From CBDCWA01 sp046048295 (GTDB taxonomy: Bacteria; Pseudomonadota; Alphaproteobacteria; Rhizobiales; Hyphomicrobiaceae), in assembly GCA_046048295.1 (NCBI GenBank), contig JBJOGJ010000103.1, positions 1-12,815 of the forward strand: DNA of 12,815 nucleotides, in the 5' to 3' direction. Position numbers and translations under genes: made by a program. The notes under the pieces are model-generated. The model searched no databases. It was not told the DNA's origin and was given only the letters and a program-made list of their open reading frames with translations. Shown here one piece after another: positions 6,672 through 12,815 of this stretch (its first letter is position 1; the number at the start of each line of letters is the position of its first letter).

Positions 6672-7448
6672 TCAAATGCTCTGTGCAGGGGTCACCGGAT
6701 TCCCCGCACTATCGCAACCACGGCGGGCCCGCATCCATGCCCTCAAAAGTCTCACAAGGGATTGCGGCAGGCAACGGAGCCAAACCATGCGTTCCGCTGC
6801 GGTCCAAGGTCGATCGTCAATCAGCCATGTGTTGCTGGCGGTTTTGAGCACGCGGCGGCGGCGGCGTGCGGAATCAACCACAGGTTTCTGCGAGGGGTAG
6901 CCCCATCCGTCGCACCAAAGCCAGTCATCGCCGCAGATGATCGCCTCTGGAAACAGCTCGTCGCAGATCGCAATCTCCGCCCCTCGCTTGTCGGCATCGA
7001 TATAGATCAGGTCCGGCCGTAGGCCGATTGCATGTAGCAAAGGAAGCATGTCACACCCATTGCCACGCACGGGAATCACCTGGCTCTGATGCTTCCACAT
7101 CGTTGCCAGAAACGCGTGATAGAGGCCATCGGGCATGCGGAATTGGTCGGCATGTAGCCGGCCGATGGGATGGCCATCGCTGAACGGATCGGGACCCTTT
7201 TTCTGCGGCCACGGGTCGATCGCCACTACCGTCAGGTCGGGGCACACCTTGAGCCATTGCCGAACAGAGCCCCCCATGAATGCGCCGATTTCTACGATGA
7301 CTCGAGGTTGTCGCACGGCGATCAGGTGCCTGATCAGATCCCTGCCGCCGTAGTCCATCACCCACGGCACGGCCGTCACATCGGGCCGCTGAGCAGGCCA
7401 TGGGAAGCGGAGACGGAGCGATTCGAGCGCAGTGCGAGCTTCAGTCAT
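6672..7448 (-). CDS. Class I SAM-dependent methyltransferase
   Basis: A 258-residue Rossmann-fold methyltransferase, closest in feel to the Methyltransf_24 / cephalosporin-hydroxylase-like group. Motif I is VIVEIGAFMGGSV (50-62). A strand ending in an acidic residue, VVAIDPW (74-80), should bind the ribose of SAM. PDLIYIDADK (145-154) and ICGDDW (171-176) are the later conserved strands with acidic residues common in metal-dependent O-methyltransferases. It probably O-methylates a sugar hydroxyl in the glycan assembled by the neighbouring glycosyltransferases, though the acceptor cannot be determined. The ATG at 7448 has no obvious ribosome site. The gene follows the upstream GT2 by 66 bases, so co-transcription is likely. 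The Arg-rich C-terminus (from about 195 and again 235-245) may contact membrane or acidic partners. Confidence 0.78.
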   Translation of the reverse strand: MTEARTALESLRLRFPWPAQRPDVTAVPWVMDYGGRDLIRHLIAVRQPRVIVEIGAFMGGSVRQWLKVCPDLTVVAIDPWPQKKGPDPFSDGHPIGRLHADQFRMPDGLYHAFLATMWKHQSQVIPVRGNGCDMLPLLHAIGLRPDLIYIDADKRGAEIAICDELFPEAIICGDDWLWCDGWGYPSQKPVVDSARRRRRVLKTASNTWLIDDRPWTAAERMVWLRCLPQSLVRLLRAWMRARRGCDSAGNPVTPAQSI

Positions 7449-7514
7449 TGGAAAACAACTGGATCAGCCATGAACCAGGGATTCAACGGCCCGGCTCGAG
7501 TCAGACGTTCGCAC

Positions 7515-8336
7515 TCATGTTAGCCCCCCACGACGACGGGCATTTGCCTCGGTGATAAGGGACAGGATTCCATGCTCGACAGTTGTGCGAGTGTAGCGAT
7601 AAGCAGCATGCTTCACCGCCCACGTCAGTGCTCGGAGTGCGGAAGGCGCAGGCGGGGCTGGGTGCGCCGAACGATTACGGTCAGCCGCAGCATGGTAGGT
7701 ATCGATGTCGTTGGTCTTCTGACCTGAATGCCGGCGGAATTGGCCCAGCCTCGCAAGGATTTTGCCTGGGGTGGCCAGCCTGGCCATTCGCAGCCAGAGG
7801 TCGTAGTCCATCGTCAGCGGGAGGTTGGGATTGATCTCTCCAACCGTGAAATACAGGTTCCGCCGGAAAAAAACCGCCTCCTGCGGAAGATAGCGATTGC
7901 CCCAGTACAGCTCCTGGTAGTCCACAGCGGCAACGTATCGCGATGAAAGACGGCGCCCCGCCCCATTGATGAAGTCGTGGTCGCCATAGGCCCACTGAAT
8001 GCTGGGGTTTCGGCCGAAGAACTCGATGACCGTTCGCAAGGCCCCATCGATGAGGCGATCATCGCTGTTCAGCCAGCCGAAAATGGATCCTCGTGCCAGC
8101 CGGAAGCCCTCACGCAGAGCGGTTGCCTGCCCGCCGTCTGGTCTGCTCTGCCAGTGAGCAAGCCGATGTTCGTACTTCCGGATCACATTCACCGATCCGT
8201 CCGTCGACCCGCCATCCATGACCAGAATCTCGCAAACGTCTGCGGGGTAGTGCACCAGGCTCTCCAGGCAATCCTCCAGGAACGAGGCCTGGTTAAACGA
8301 CGGCACCACCACGCTCACACACGGCCGGCTAGCCAT
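7515..8336 (-). CDS. Glycosyltransferase family 2 (GT-A fold)
   Basis: A 273-residue GT2 enzyme that should transfer a nucleotide-activated sugar in the cytoplasm to a growing glycan. Motifs are VSVVVPSFNQ (7-16), ILVMDGGSTDGS (37-48), RPDGGQATALREGF (65-78) with the family's DGGQ-A-N/A-G signature, GWLNSDD (87-93) as the metal and nucleotide-sugar site in place of DxD, and LTMDYDLWLRM (174-184) holding the probable catalytic acidic residue. The frame is open upstream to 8432, but that extension overlaps the preceding gene and lacks homology-like features. The ATG at 8336 begins right before the first GT2 strand and lies four bases after the preceding stop (8341), so the two are almost certainly co-transcribed. 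There is no membrane segment. Confidence 0.88.
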   Translation of the reverse strand: MASRPCVSVVVPSFNQASFLEDCLESLVHYPADVCEILVMDGGSTDGSVNVIRKYEHRLAHWQSRPDGGQATALREGFRLARGSIFGWLNSDDRLIDGALRTVIEFFGRNPSIQWAYGDHDFINGAGRRLSSRYVAAVDYQELYWGNRYLPQEAVFFRRNLYFTVGEINPNLPLTMDYDLWLRMARLATPGKILARLGQFRRHSGQKTNDIDTYHAAADRNRSAHPAPPAPSALRALTWAVKHAAYRYTRTTVEHGILSLITEANARRRGGLT

Positions 8337-8340
8337 GCGG

Positions 8341-9780
8341 TTAACCCACCGGCTGGGAGCGTTGAGCGCCCCAGGCAGGCTCGCCAAGCGGAGGCATCGC
8401 CACGGAGGCGCGGAGCAGCACGGCCTCGGCACGGGCGCGATCGGCGGGATGCTTCGCCTGCAGGCTTTCGAGCCGAGACATCACGGTGTGGCCGACCCGG
8501 CCCTGGTAGAGGCCGCCATGCCGCAGCACATCGCGCCAGAAGACATGAACGGCATTGTTGGCGGTGAACAGGGCCTCCCGCTCAAGCCGCAGACCGCGGC
8601 TCGCGGCCAGATTGATCGGCTCGAGGCCGGTGCGGCCGTGGCGAAAGTGCAGGTCGTGGTCTTCGTAGGTGCTCACCACCTGATCCACCTCGTGCATCAG
8701 CAGCGTGTCGAGCGCTTCGGCCACGTGCTCCGGCCGCCGCAGCGGCGCATGGACGTTGAGGACAGCCACGATGTCCGGGAAGAAATCGAGCCTCGCTTCC
8801 ATGTCGTCCACCGCGGCCCGGAGGATCTCCTGCAGGTGCACGTCCGGGTCCGAGAGATGCGGGTCGCGCAGGCGGACCGCAATGCCTGGCCAGGCCGAGC
8901 AGTGATCCGCCACCCGGGGGTCGTCGGTGCTCACATAAACAAGGTCGAAGGCCGGGCAGCCGGCGGCGCAGTCGAGCGCGTAATCGACCAGCGGGCGTCC
9001 GGCCAGCGGTGTGAGCGCGACGTCGGGAATCCCCGGATAGGTGTTCTTCACCGGGATGATGGCGACGCACCGGGGCCGCACGGGCCCGTCGTATTTGGCA
9101 GCCATCGCCCGCTTGATCTCACGCCGAGCGGCGAGCAGAGCCTCGGTGTTAGTCGACATCGAGCTGGAATGCTGGCGATAGAAAAAGAGCGGTGTCTGCA
9201 CGTTGGCAACCTTGAAGCGGTGCAGCATCCGCAGCCAGAGTTCGTGGCCGTCCTGGGCGGCGAAACGGGTGTCGTAGCCTCCCACCGCTTTGAGCACACG
9301 CGTGCGGATCATCGTGCACGCGCCATGCGCGGGGAGATCCAGCAGCTCCGCTTCCTCATGCACGCGCTTGCGACGCTCGACGCCGATCACGTCGCCCGTT
9401 TCGGTGATGTAGATCCAGTTGGGGTAGACGAGGCCAACATCAGGATGGCGGTCAAGATGATTGCTGAGCACGAGGAGCGCGCTGTCGTCGAGATAGTCGT
9501 CGGCGTCGAGCCGCATGATGAAGCGGCCGCGTGCCATCTCCAATGCAGCGTTGGCGCAGGCCCGAAGCCCAAGTGGCTGGGCATTCGACACCAACCGCAC
9601 CCGGCCCTCAAACCTGGCTTGAAACTCTCGGGCGATCTCCAGGGTGTGGTCGGTCGACGCCTCGTCGAACACGATGAGCTCCCAAGCGTCCAAGCTCTGG
9701 GAGGCAACGCTTTCAAGCGCTTCGCGAAGGAACCGGCCGTAGTTGCGGCACGGCACATAAATCGTAATCTTCGGAGGCAT
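8341..9780 (-). CDS. Fusion: GT2 glycosyltransferase + NeuA-like acylneuraminate cytidylyltransferase domain
   Basis: A 479-residue two-domain protein. Residues 1 to about 225 are a GT2 domain: ITIYVPCRNYGRFLREALES (5-24), LIVFDEASTDHT (35-46), FIMRLDADDYLDD (87-99) with the DxD-type site, and DGHELWLRM (177-185). Residues about 237-450 resemble CMP-sugar synthetases: VAIIPVKNTYPGIPDVALTP (239-258) in the place of the usual AxIPARGGSKGIPxKN loop, GRPLVDY (261-267), YVSTDD (282-287) and LNVHAPLRRPEHV (341-353) in the place of LQPTSPLR. The phosphate loop has lost its double glycine and the KN lysine, so CTP handling may differ. The fusion would put CMP-activation and sugar transfer in one polypeptide, matching the NeuB-family gene downstream. 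It is the first gene of the minus-strand series, divergent from the gene remnant at 9937. Confidence 0.85.
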   Translation of the reverse strand: MPPKITIYVPCRNYGRFLREALESVASQSLDAWELIVFDEASTDHTLEIAREFQARFEGRVRLVSNAQPLGLRACANAALEMARGRFIMRLDADDYLDDSALLVLSNHLDRHPDVGLVYPNWIYITETGDVIGVERRKRVHEEAELLDLPAHGACTMIRTRVLKAVGGYDTRFAAQDGHELWLRMLHRFKVANVQTPLFFYRQHSSSMSTNTEALLAARREIKRAMAAKYDGPVRPRCVAIIPVKNTYPGIPDVALTPLAGRPLVDYALDCAAGCPAFDLVYVSTDDPRVADHCSAWPGIAVRLRDPHLSDPDVHLQEILRAAVDDMEARLDFFPDIVAVLNVHAPLRRPEHVAEALDTLLMHEVDQVVSTYEDHDLHFRHGRTGLEPINLAASRGLRLEREALFTANNAVHVFWRDVLRHGGLYQGRVGHTVMSRLESLQAKHPADRARAEAVLLRASVAMPPLGEPAWGAQRSQPVG

Positions 9781-9839
9781 CGTTAAGAATTTTGCTTGTC
9801 AGCGGCTGAGGCTTGTACGTGGTGCACCTGCTGATCCTA

Positions 9840-9868
9840 ATGACTGCAATGTTGTAAAGTTGCATAAT
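9840..9868 (+). promoter_or_regulatory. Candidate promoter in the divergent intergenic region
   Basis: ATGACT (9840-9845) and CATAAT (9863-9868) are separated by exactly 17 bases and match the sigma70 -35/-10 consensus at 4/6 and 5/6, pointing right toward the plus-strand group. The intergenic region (9781-9936) is AT-richer than its surroundings, as expected for a control region between divergent transcripts. The complementary strand reads TATTAT at 9864-9869, which could serve leftward transcription, but I found no convincing -35 for it. Confidence 0.35.
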
Positions 9869-9936
9869 AGCTGTGCTGCAGACAGGCTTGAGGTGAGCCA
9901 CGAACAGGTGTTCAAAGCCCTCATTCCGCCATCATT

Positions 9937-10373
9937 ATGAAGTTTGTCCCGGTGGGAAGCGCAGGCTTCCTTGGGCGCCATGCGGCGAACGCCGTTCATG
10001 CTGCGGGTCATGAGTGCGCCGTGCTCGATGTGATCGACATCCCGGCCACACTTCGGGCTGCCGGGATGCGATGGCAGGCAGAATCCTCTGAGTCGGTCGA
10101 TGATCTCTGGCGGACGTCTAGCAGTGCCGATGTGGAGAAAGTCGATTCCGCTGTGGAAAATCCCCCTCTGGGCGCCGAACTGAATGGACTTGCCGAGATT
10201 GTGGTGGCCGAATGCCCGGCGCCGCTGTCGTTCGGCGTGCCTCGTCCGGGAGACATCTCGCCCGCGCGAATGTCCGCCACCAAGGCCGAAACCTGTTGGG
10301 GTGGATGGCAGGCGTTTCCTTCGCCGAGGGCCTGCGCGATCTGTTCGTGCATCATTGTGCAGCAGCGCAGTAG
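9937..10373 (+). pseudogene. NAD-dependent epimerase/dehydratase remnant, internally deleted and frameshifted
   Basis: The first 32 codons read as the N-terminus of an extended-SDR sugar epimerase: MKFVPVGSAGFLGRH (glycine-rich NAD loop G-x-x-G-F-x-G) then AGHECAVLDV. The end of the gene is also recognisable: LAEIVVAECPAPL then PRPGDIS and MSATKAE (roughly 10186-10290). It continues in a different frame as LLGWMAGVSFAEGLRDLFVH and stops at TAG 10371, the classic GW-x-x-x-V-S-L/F-E-E-G-L-R-D C-terminus. The change from frame 1 to frame 3 near 10290-10295 fits loss of one base. Only about 145 codons remain of the roughly 310 expected, so the catalytic Ser/Tyr-x-x-x-Lys centre is gone. If translated in the first frame it would run on to 10395. 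It is not functional as an epimerase. Confidence 0.75.
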
Positions 10374-10380
10374 TTCCCTC

Positions 10381-10385
10381 AGGAG
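10381..10385 (+). promoter_or_regulatory. Shine-Dalgarno site deciding the start at 10392
   Basis: AGGAG lies directly against the ATG at 10386 with no spacing, but six bases before the next in-frame ATG at 10392. Normal spacing favours 10392 as the start of the capsule-synthesis-like gene. Confidence 0.6.
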
Positions 10386-10391
10386 ATGGCG

Positions 10392-12164
10392 ATGACCTCC
10401 CGGGCGCTCACCGGTCGACTCGTGCGACGCCTCGGTGGGGCGGTGGCCCAGCGGCTCGGCACCCGCTTGTGGATCGCGTCAAACACCGCGCTGCTACAGG
10501 TCGAGAGCGCCGAAGGCGATGTCCATCGTGTCTCGAAGCCAGAGGCGGGCGTCTTTCGCGTGGCCTGCTTCAGCCCCTACGCAACCTGGGACATGGTCTC
10601 GGCTTGGGAACTGACTGTGCTGCGAGCGTTGGCGAGGCGCGGCTGCGACACGCGGCTGCTCCTCTGCGATGCCGTCTCCCCGACCTGTGATCTCGTCTGG
10701 GCAGACGGCAACCCAAGCCAGCACCGCTGTCTGGTCTGTCAGAGCCGTGCCGCGGGAGCTGCCCGGCTGCAGCACCACCCCTTTGAGTGGATTTCGCGCT
10801 ATGTCGACGCCGCCGACCGTGCTGCGGCGATCGATTGGGCCGCGGCCCTGCCCGACGGCAGCCTGCGCCACGCCCAGCTCGGTGACGATGACCTGGGCGA
10901 ATGGTGCTTCGGTTCGATGAAGAGCCACTTCCGGGGTCCACGGCTTGATCTGGATGATCCAGGGGTGCGGCGCGTTTACCGGGAGTATCTGTCTGGCGCA
11001 GCACAGGCTCTAGCCGGCTGTCGCGCCTGGCTGGCAGCTGTGCAGCCTGATGTGCTCTGGCTGTTCAACGGCCGCCTTGCGCTCACGCGTGTCGCCTTTG
11101 AAGCGGCGCGGGGGCTCGGGATCCGGGTGATCTGCCACGAGCGCGGCATGGTGCGGAATTCCCTGCGGCTGTGGGAAAACGAACGCTGTTCGCAATATCG
11201 CGGTCGCCGGGAGGCTGCGCTGGCCAACGCGCGGCAACCGCTCACGGCCCAGCAGGCGCGGCAGGTGCTCCGCTGGCTCGACGACCGCCGCCACTCCCGC
11301 AACTACAACCGACAGCCCTTCCTGCGCAAGCGCCGTCCGAGCGCGGCGCAGTCGCTGGCGGCAGCCGGGGTGTCGGCGGGCGACCGCATCCTGTTGGCGC
11401 TCACCAGTTCAGACCACGAATTCGGCGCCGAGCCCGATCGCAATCTGATCTTCGCTGAGCAGCACGAGTGGCTCATGGCAATCGTGGGCTGGGCGACCCG
11501 GAATCCAGGCTGCCACGTCGTCATCCGGTTTCATCCGAATGCGAGCCCCGCCTCCTGGGCGGCATTGGCAGAGCGTCTGCCCGAACTCAGCGCGACAGAT
11601 GAAACAGCTTCGGTCGTGCGGCCGAGGGCAAACGTATCTGTCGTCCCGCCGGGAAATCCACTCGACACCTACGCTCTCCTGGACGCGAGCCTCGCCGTGA
11701 CGACCTACGGTTCGACAATGGGGATCGAGGCGGCCGCTGCCGGCAAAACCGTGATCGTGGCCGACCGCTGCCTCTACCACGGGCTCCCGTGGGCCCAGAC
11801 GGCCGAGTCGCCCGCCCACTTCGTGGAATTGCTCGACCGCGTGCCGTGGTCTGCCGGGCCGCAGGCAGATCCAGATGTCGCCGCGGGCGCCATGCGCTTC
11901 TTCTGGGATTACCACCTGGGGCCAAGCATCACCAGCCGGCACGTGCGTCATCCCGGCCTCGACTACGCCCGAATCACCTACCGGGCCGACGTTCCAGAGA
12001 GCCTCGACCACGGCAAGGACCAGGGCCTCGACAGGATCACCGACGTGATCATGAACAGGCGACCGATCTACGATCCGAGAGCCTGCGGAGATGCCGACGC
12101 CGAGCGGGCTGCCGTGTTCGCCCACTTGAAAGCCGCCGGTCTGAAGAGGAGGGTGGCGAGTTGA
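10392..12164 (+). CDS. Capsule polysaccharide biosynthesis-like protein (KpsS/GT-B-like)
   Basis: A 590-residue soluble protein resembling large cytoplasmic proteins of LPS and capsule loci with a GT-B-like fold, related in layout to the Capsule_synth (KpsS/KpsC) type. Visible parts are VACFSPYATWDMVSAWELT (57-75) as a first Rossmann-like strand and helix, a cysteine cluster C92, C99, C113-L-V-C116 that could bind metal, QPDVLWLFNGR (218-228), GIRVICHERGMVRN (243-256), and a C-terminal lobe with VVIRFHPNAS (376-385). The strongest block is GNPLDTYALLDAS then VTTYGSTMGIEAAAAGK (421-452), the typical nucleotide-sugar-side signature of this group. It probably adds a sugar to a lipid- or polymer-linked acceptor; donor and linkage are unknown. 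It follows the epimerase remnant, and its TGA overlaps the TTG start of the next gene, so the pair is translationally coupled. Confidence 0.7.
   Translation: MTSRALTGRLVRRLGGAVAQRLGTRLWIASNTALLQVESAEGDVHRVSKPEAGVFRVACFSPYATWDMVSAWELTVLRALARRGCDTRLLLCDAVSPTCDLVWADGNPSQHRCLVCQSRAAGAARLQHHPFEWISRYVDAADRAAAIDWAAALPDGSLRHAQLGDDDLGEWCFGSMKSHFRGPRLDLDDPGVRRVYREYLSGAAQALAGCRAWLAAVQPDVLWLFNGRLALTRVAFEAARGLGIRVICHERGMVRNSLRLWENERCSQYRGRREAALANARQPLTAQQARQVLRWLDDRRHSRNYNRQPFLRKRRPSAAQSLAAAGVSAGDRILLALTSSDHEFGAEPDRNLIFAEQHEWLMAIVGWATRNPGCHVVIRFHPNASPASWAALAERLPELSATDETASVVRPRANVSVVPPGNPLDTYALLDASLAVTTYGSTMGIEAAAAGKTVIVADRCLYHGLPWAQTAESPAHFVELLDRVPWSAGPQADPDVAAGAMRFFWDYHLGPSITSRHVRHPGLDYARITYRADVPESLDHGKDQGLDRITDVIMNRRPIYDPRACGDADAERAAVFAHLKAAGLKRRVAS
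12147..12152 (+). promoter_or_regulatory. Strong Shine-Dalgarno for the TTG start at 12161
   Basis: AGGAGG sits eight bases before TTG 12161, whose last two bases overlap the upstream TGA stop (12162-12164). This favours TTG as the start of the GT2 remnant and implies coupled translation. Confidence 0.6.
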
Positions 12165-12403
12165 ACGAAAACGGTGCTGTGGCCGTTTCCGTCATCGTGC
12201 CGACCAATCGGCGTCCGCGGCAGTTGCAGGCATTCCTTGAAGCGCTGGCATCGCAAACGATGCAGGAACCCTGGGAGGTCGTCATCGTCGATGACGGCAG
12301 TCCGGAGCCACTGAATCCCAGCGTGTAAAGGCTGGTGACCGCCCGCGGCTGTCAGCTCGTGCAGCAGGCTAAGGGAGAGTTCATCGCTCTCTACATCCGT
12401 TAG
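12161..12403 (+). pseudogene. Glycosyltransferase family 2, truncated by in-frame stop codons
   Basis: From the TTG at 12161 the frame reads a clean GT2 N-terminus: VSVIVPTNRRPRQLQAFLEA (residues 8-27) and WEVVIVDDGSPEP. It ends at TAA 12326-12328 after only 55 codons. Reading through in the same frame gives RLVTARGCQLVQQAKGEFIAL up to TAG 12401-12403. This resembles the next GT2 segment (A-R-N-x-G-x-x-x-A-x-G-E-F-I-A-F-x-D-D-D), but breaks off just before the metal-binding Asp motif and lacks about 20 residues between the two parts. A full enzyme needs some 280 residues, so this is a decayed gene. The ribosome site and coupled start upstream are intact, which suggests recent loss. Confidence 0.72.
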
Positions 12404-12815
12404 GCACCACGCGGGAAGACCTCAGCTTCCACCGCGGCCATTGGCGTCTGGAAGATGGCGAGCGCCGCCGGCTTCGTGCTCGAAGCCATCATGGATTCGT
12501 AGCCCCGACCCCGCCGTTACGATCCCGTGGCGTCCGTCCACCGGGACCAGTCACCCCGTTGACCGGCGTCTACTGTTCACGTTTTAGAAGTCGAGAGTTC
12601 ACGACCCTGCCGACATACCCCGGAATCCTGCTCTCCCTGTGATCGGCCCCTGAGTCAGGGCCGCCTAAAAGTCTGCCTGCGTAGGTGTTAGCAGGTTTGT
12701 CAGCATTGGCGTTGGTCAGCGAAATCTCCGCTCGACTCGCCAGGGCCTGCGCGAGCTGGCCTACGCCATCAAGGCACTGCTGGCCCTGGGAGGTGTGACA
12801 ACGTCGGAGCCCACA
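12404..12815. other. Right edge: no recognisable gene
   Basis: All frames are interrupted and none shows a family motif I can name. Short fragments may be protein-like but unassigned: TSASTAAIGVWKMASAAGFV ending at a TAG near 12500, and RQGLRELAYAIKALLALGGV running off the right edge. The second could be the tail of the decayed GT2 or the start of another broken gene. A 13-base palindrome, CCCTGAGTCAGGG, lies at 12648-12660. I see no insertion-sequence ends, tRNA or terminator. Confidence 0.4.

Noticed and set aside
8335..9786. 483-codon plus-strand open frame opposite the GT2/NeuA fusion
   Set aside because: It is an exact shadow of the fusion gene, with low-complexity Arg/His/Val/Ala composition and no recognisable fold.
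11409..12125. 238-codon minus-strand open frame opposite the capsule-synthesis-like gene
   Set aside because: It is a shadow frame; the plus-strand protein carries the family motifs and the Shine-Dalgarno.
12648..12660. CCCTGAGTCAGGG palindrome as an intrinsic terminator or operator
   Set aside because: It has no usable loop and no T-tract on either side, and no intact gene nearby gives it a role. It could be chance in GC-rich sequence.

Overview
This window looks like part of a variable surface-polysaccharide (LPS O-antigen or capsule) locus from a GC-rich bacterium. A picocyanobacterium of the Synechococcus/Cyanobium type is my best guess, from the overall feel of the gene set. No rRNA, tRNA or housekeeping marker is present, so a planctomycete or proteobacterium cannot be excluded. 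The genes are glycosyltransferases, a NeuB-type synthase, a cytidylyltransferase domain, methyltransferases, acyltransferases, a PhyH-type oxygenase and a DUF4910 hydrolase. There are also several broken genes and abrupt shifts in base composition, as expected of a recombining O-antigen-type region.

Layout from left to right. Positions 1-517 hold no intact gene, but 180-377 (minus) is the decayed 3' end of a second DUF4910 gene. An AT-richer PhyH-family dioxygenase (518-1456, plus) follows and converges on a long minus-strand series from 9780 down to 1484. In transcription order that series is: a GT2/CMP-sugar cytidylyltransferase fusion (9780-8341), a GT2 (8336-7515), a class I methyltransferase (7448-6672), a perfect 9-bp hairpin (6551-6575), a GNAT acetyltransferase (6452-5964), a candidate promoter (5902-5874), and a tightly coupled four-gene module. 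The module is a FemAB-like acyltransferase (5842-4889), a NeuB-family synthase (4892-3855), a zinc-ribbon methyltransferase-like protein (3858-2818) and a DUF4910 hydrolase (2821-1484). Its three junctions can all be read as 4-base stop/start overlaps. On the right, a divergent plus-strand group begins with an epimerase pseudogene (9937-10373), continues with an intact capsule-synthesis-like protein (10392-12164), and ends in a GT2 pseudogene (12161-12403). Positions 12404-12815 contain nothing I can call.

How the genes may work together (inference). NeuB-type condensation and the cytidylyltransferase domain imply synthesis and CMP-activation of a 2-keto-3-deoxy sugar acid of the sialic, legionaminic or pseudaminic class, or a relative. 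The GT2 domains would assemble it into a glycan. The FemAB-like and GNAT acyltransferases, the methyltransferases and perhaps the DUF4910 hydrolase would decorate the sugar or trim it. The precursor-forming enzymes (hexosamine epimerase, dehydratase, aminotransferase) are not in the window. Two features stand out. One is the fusion of a glycosyltransferase to an atypical NeuA-like domain. The other is the coupled acyltransferase / synthase / degenerate methyltransferase / DUF4910 cassette, which may be a poorly described sugar-tailoring unit.
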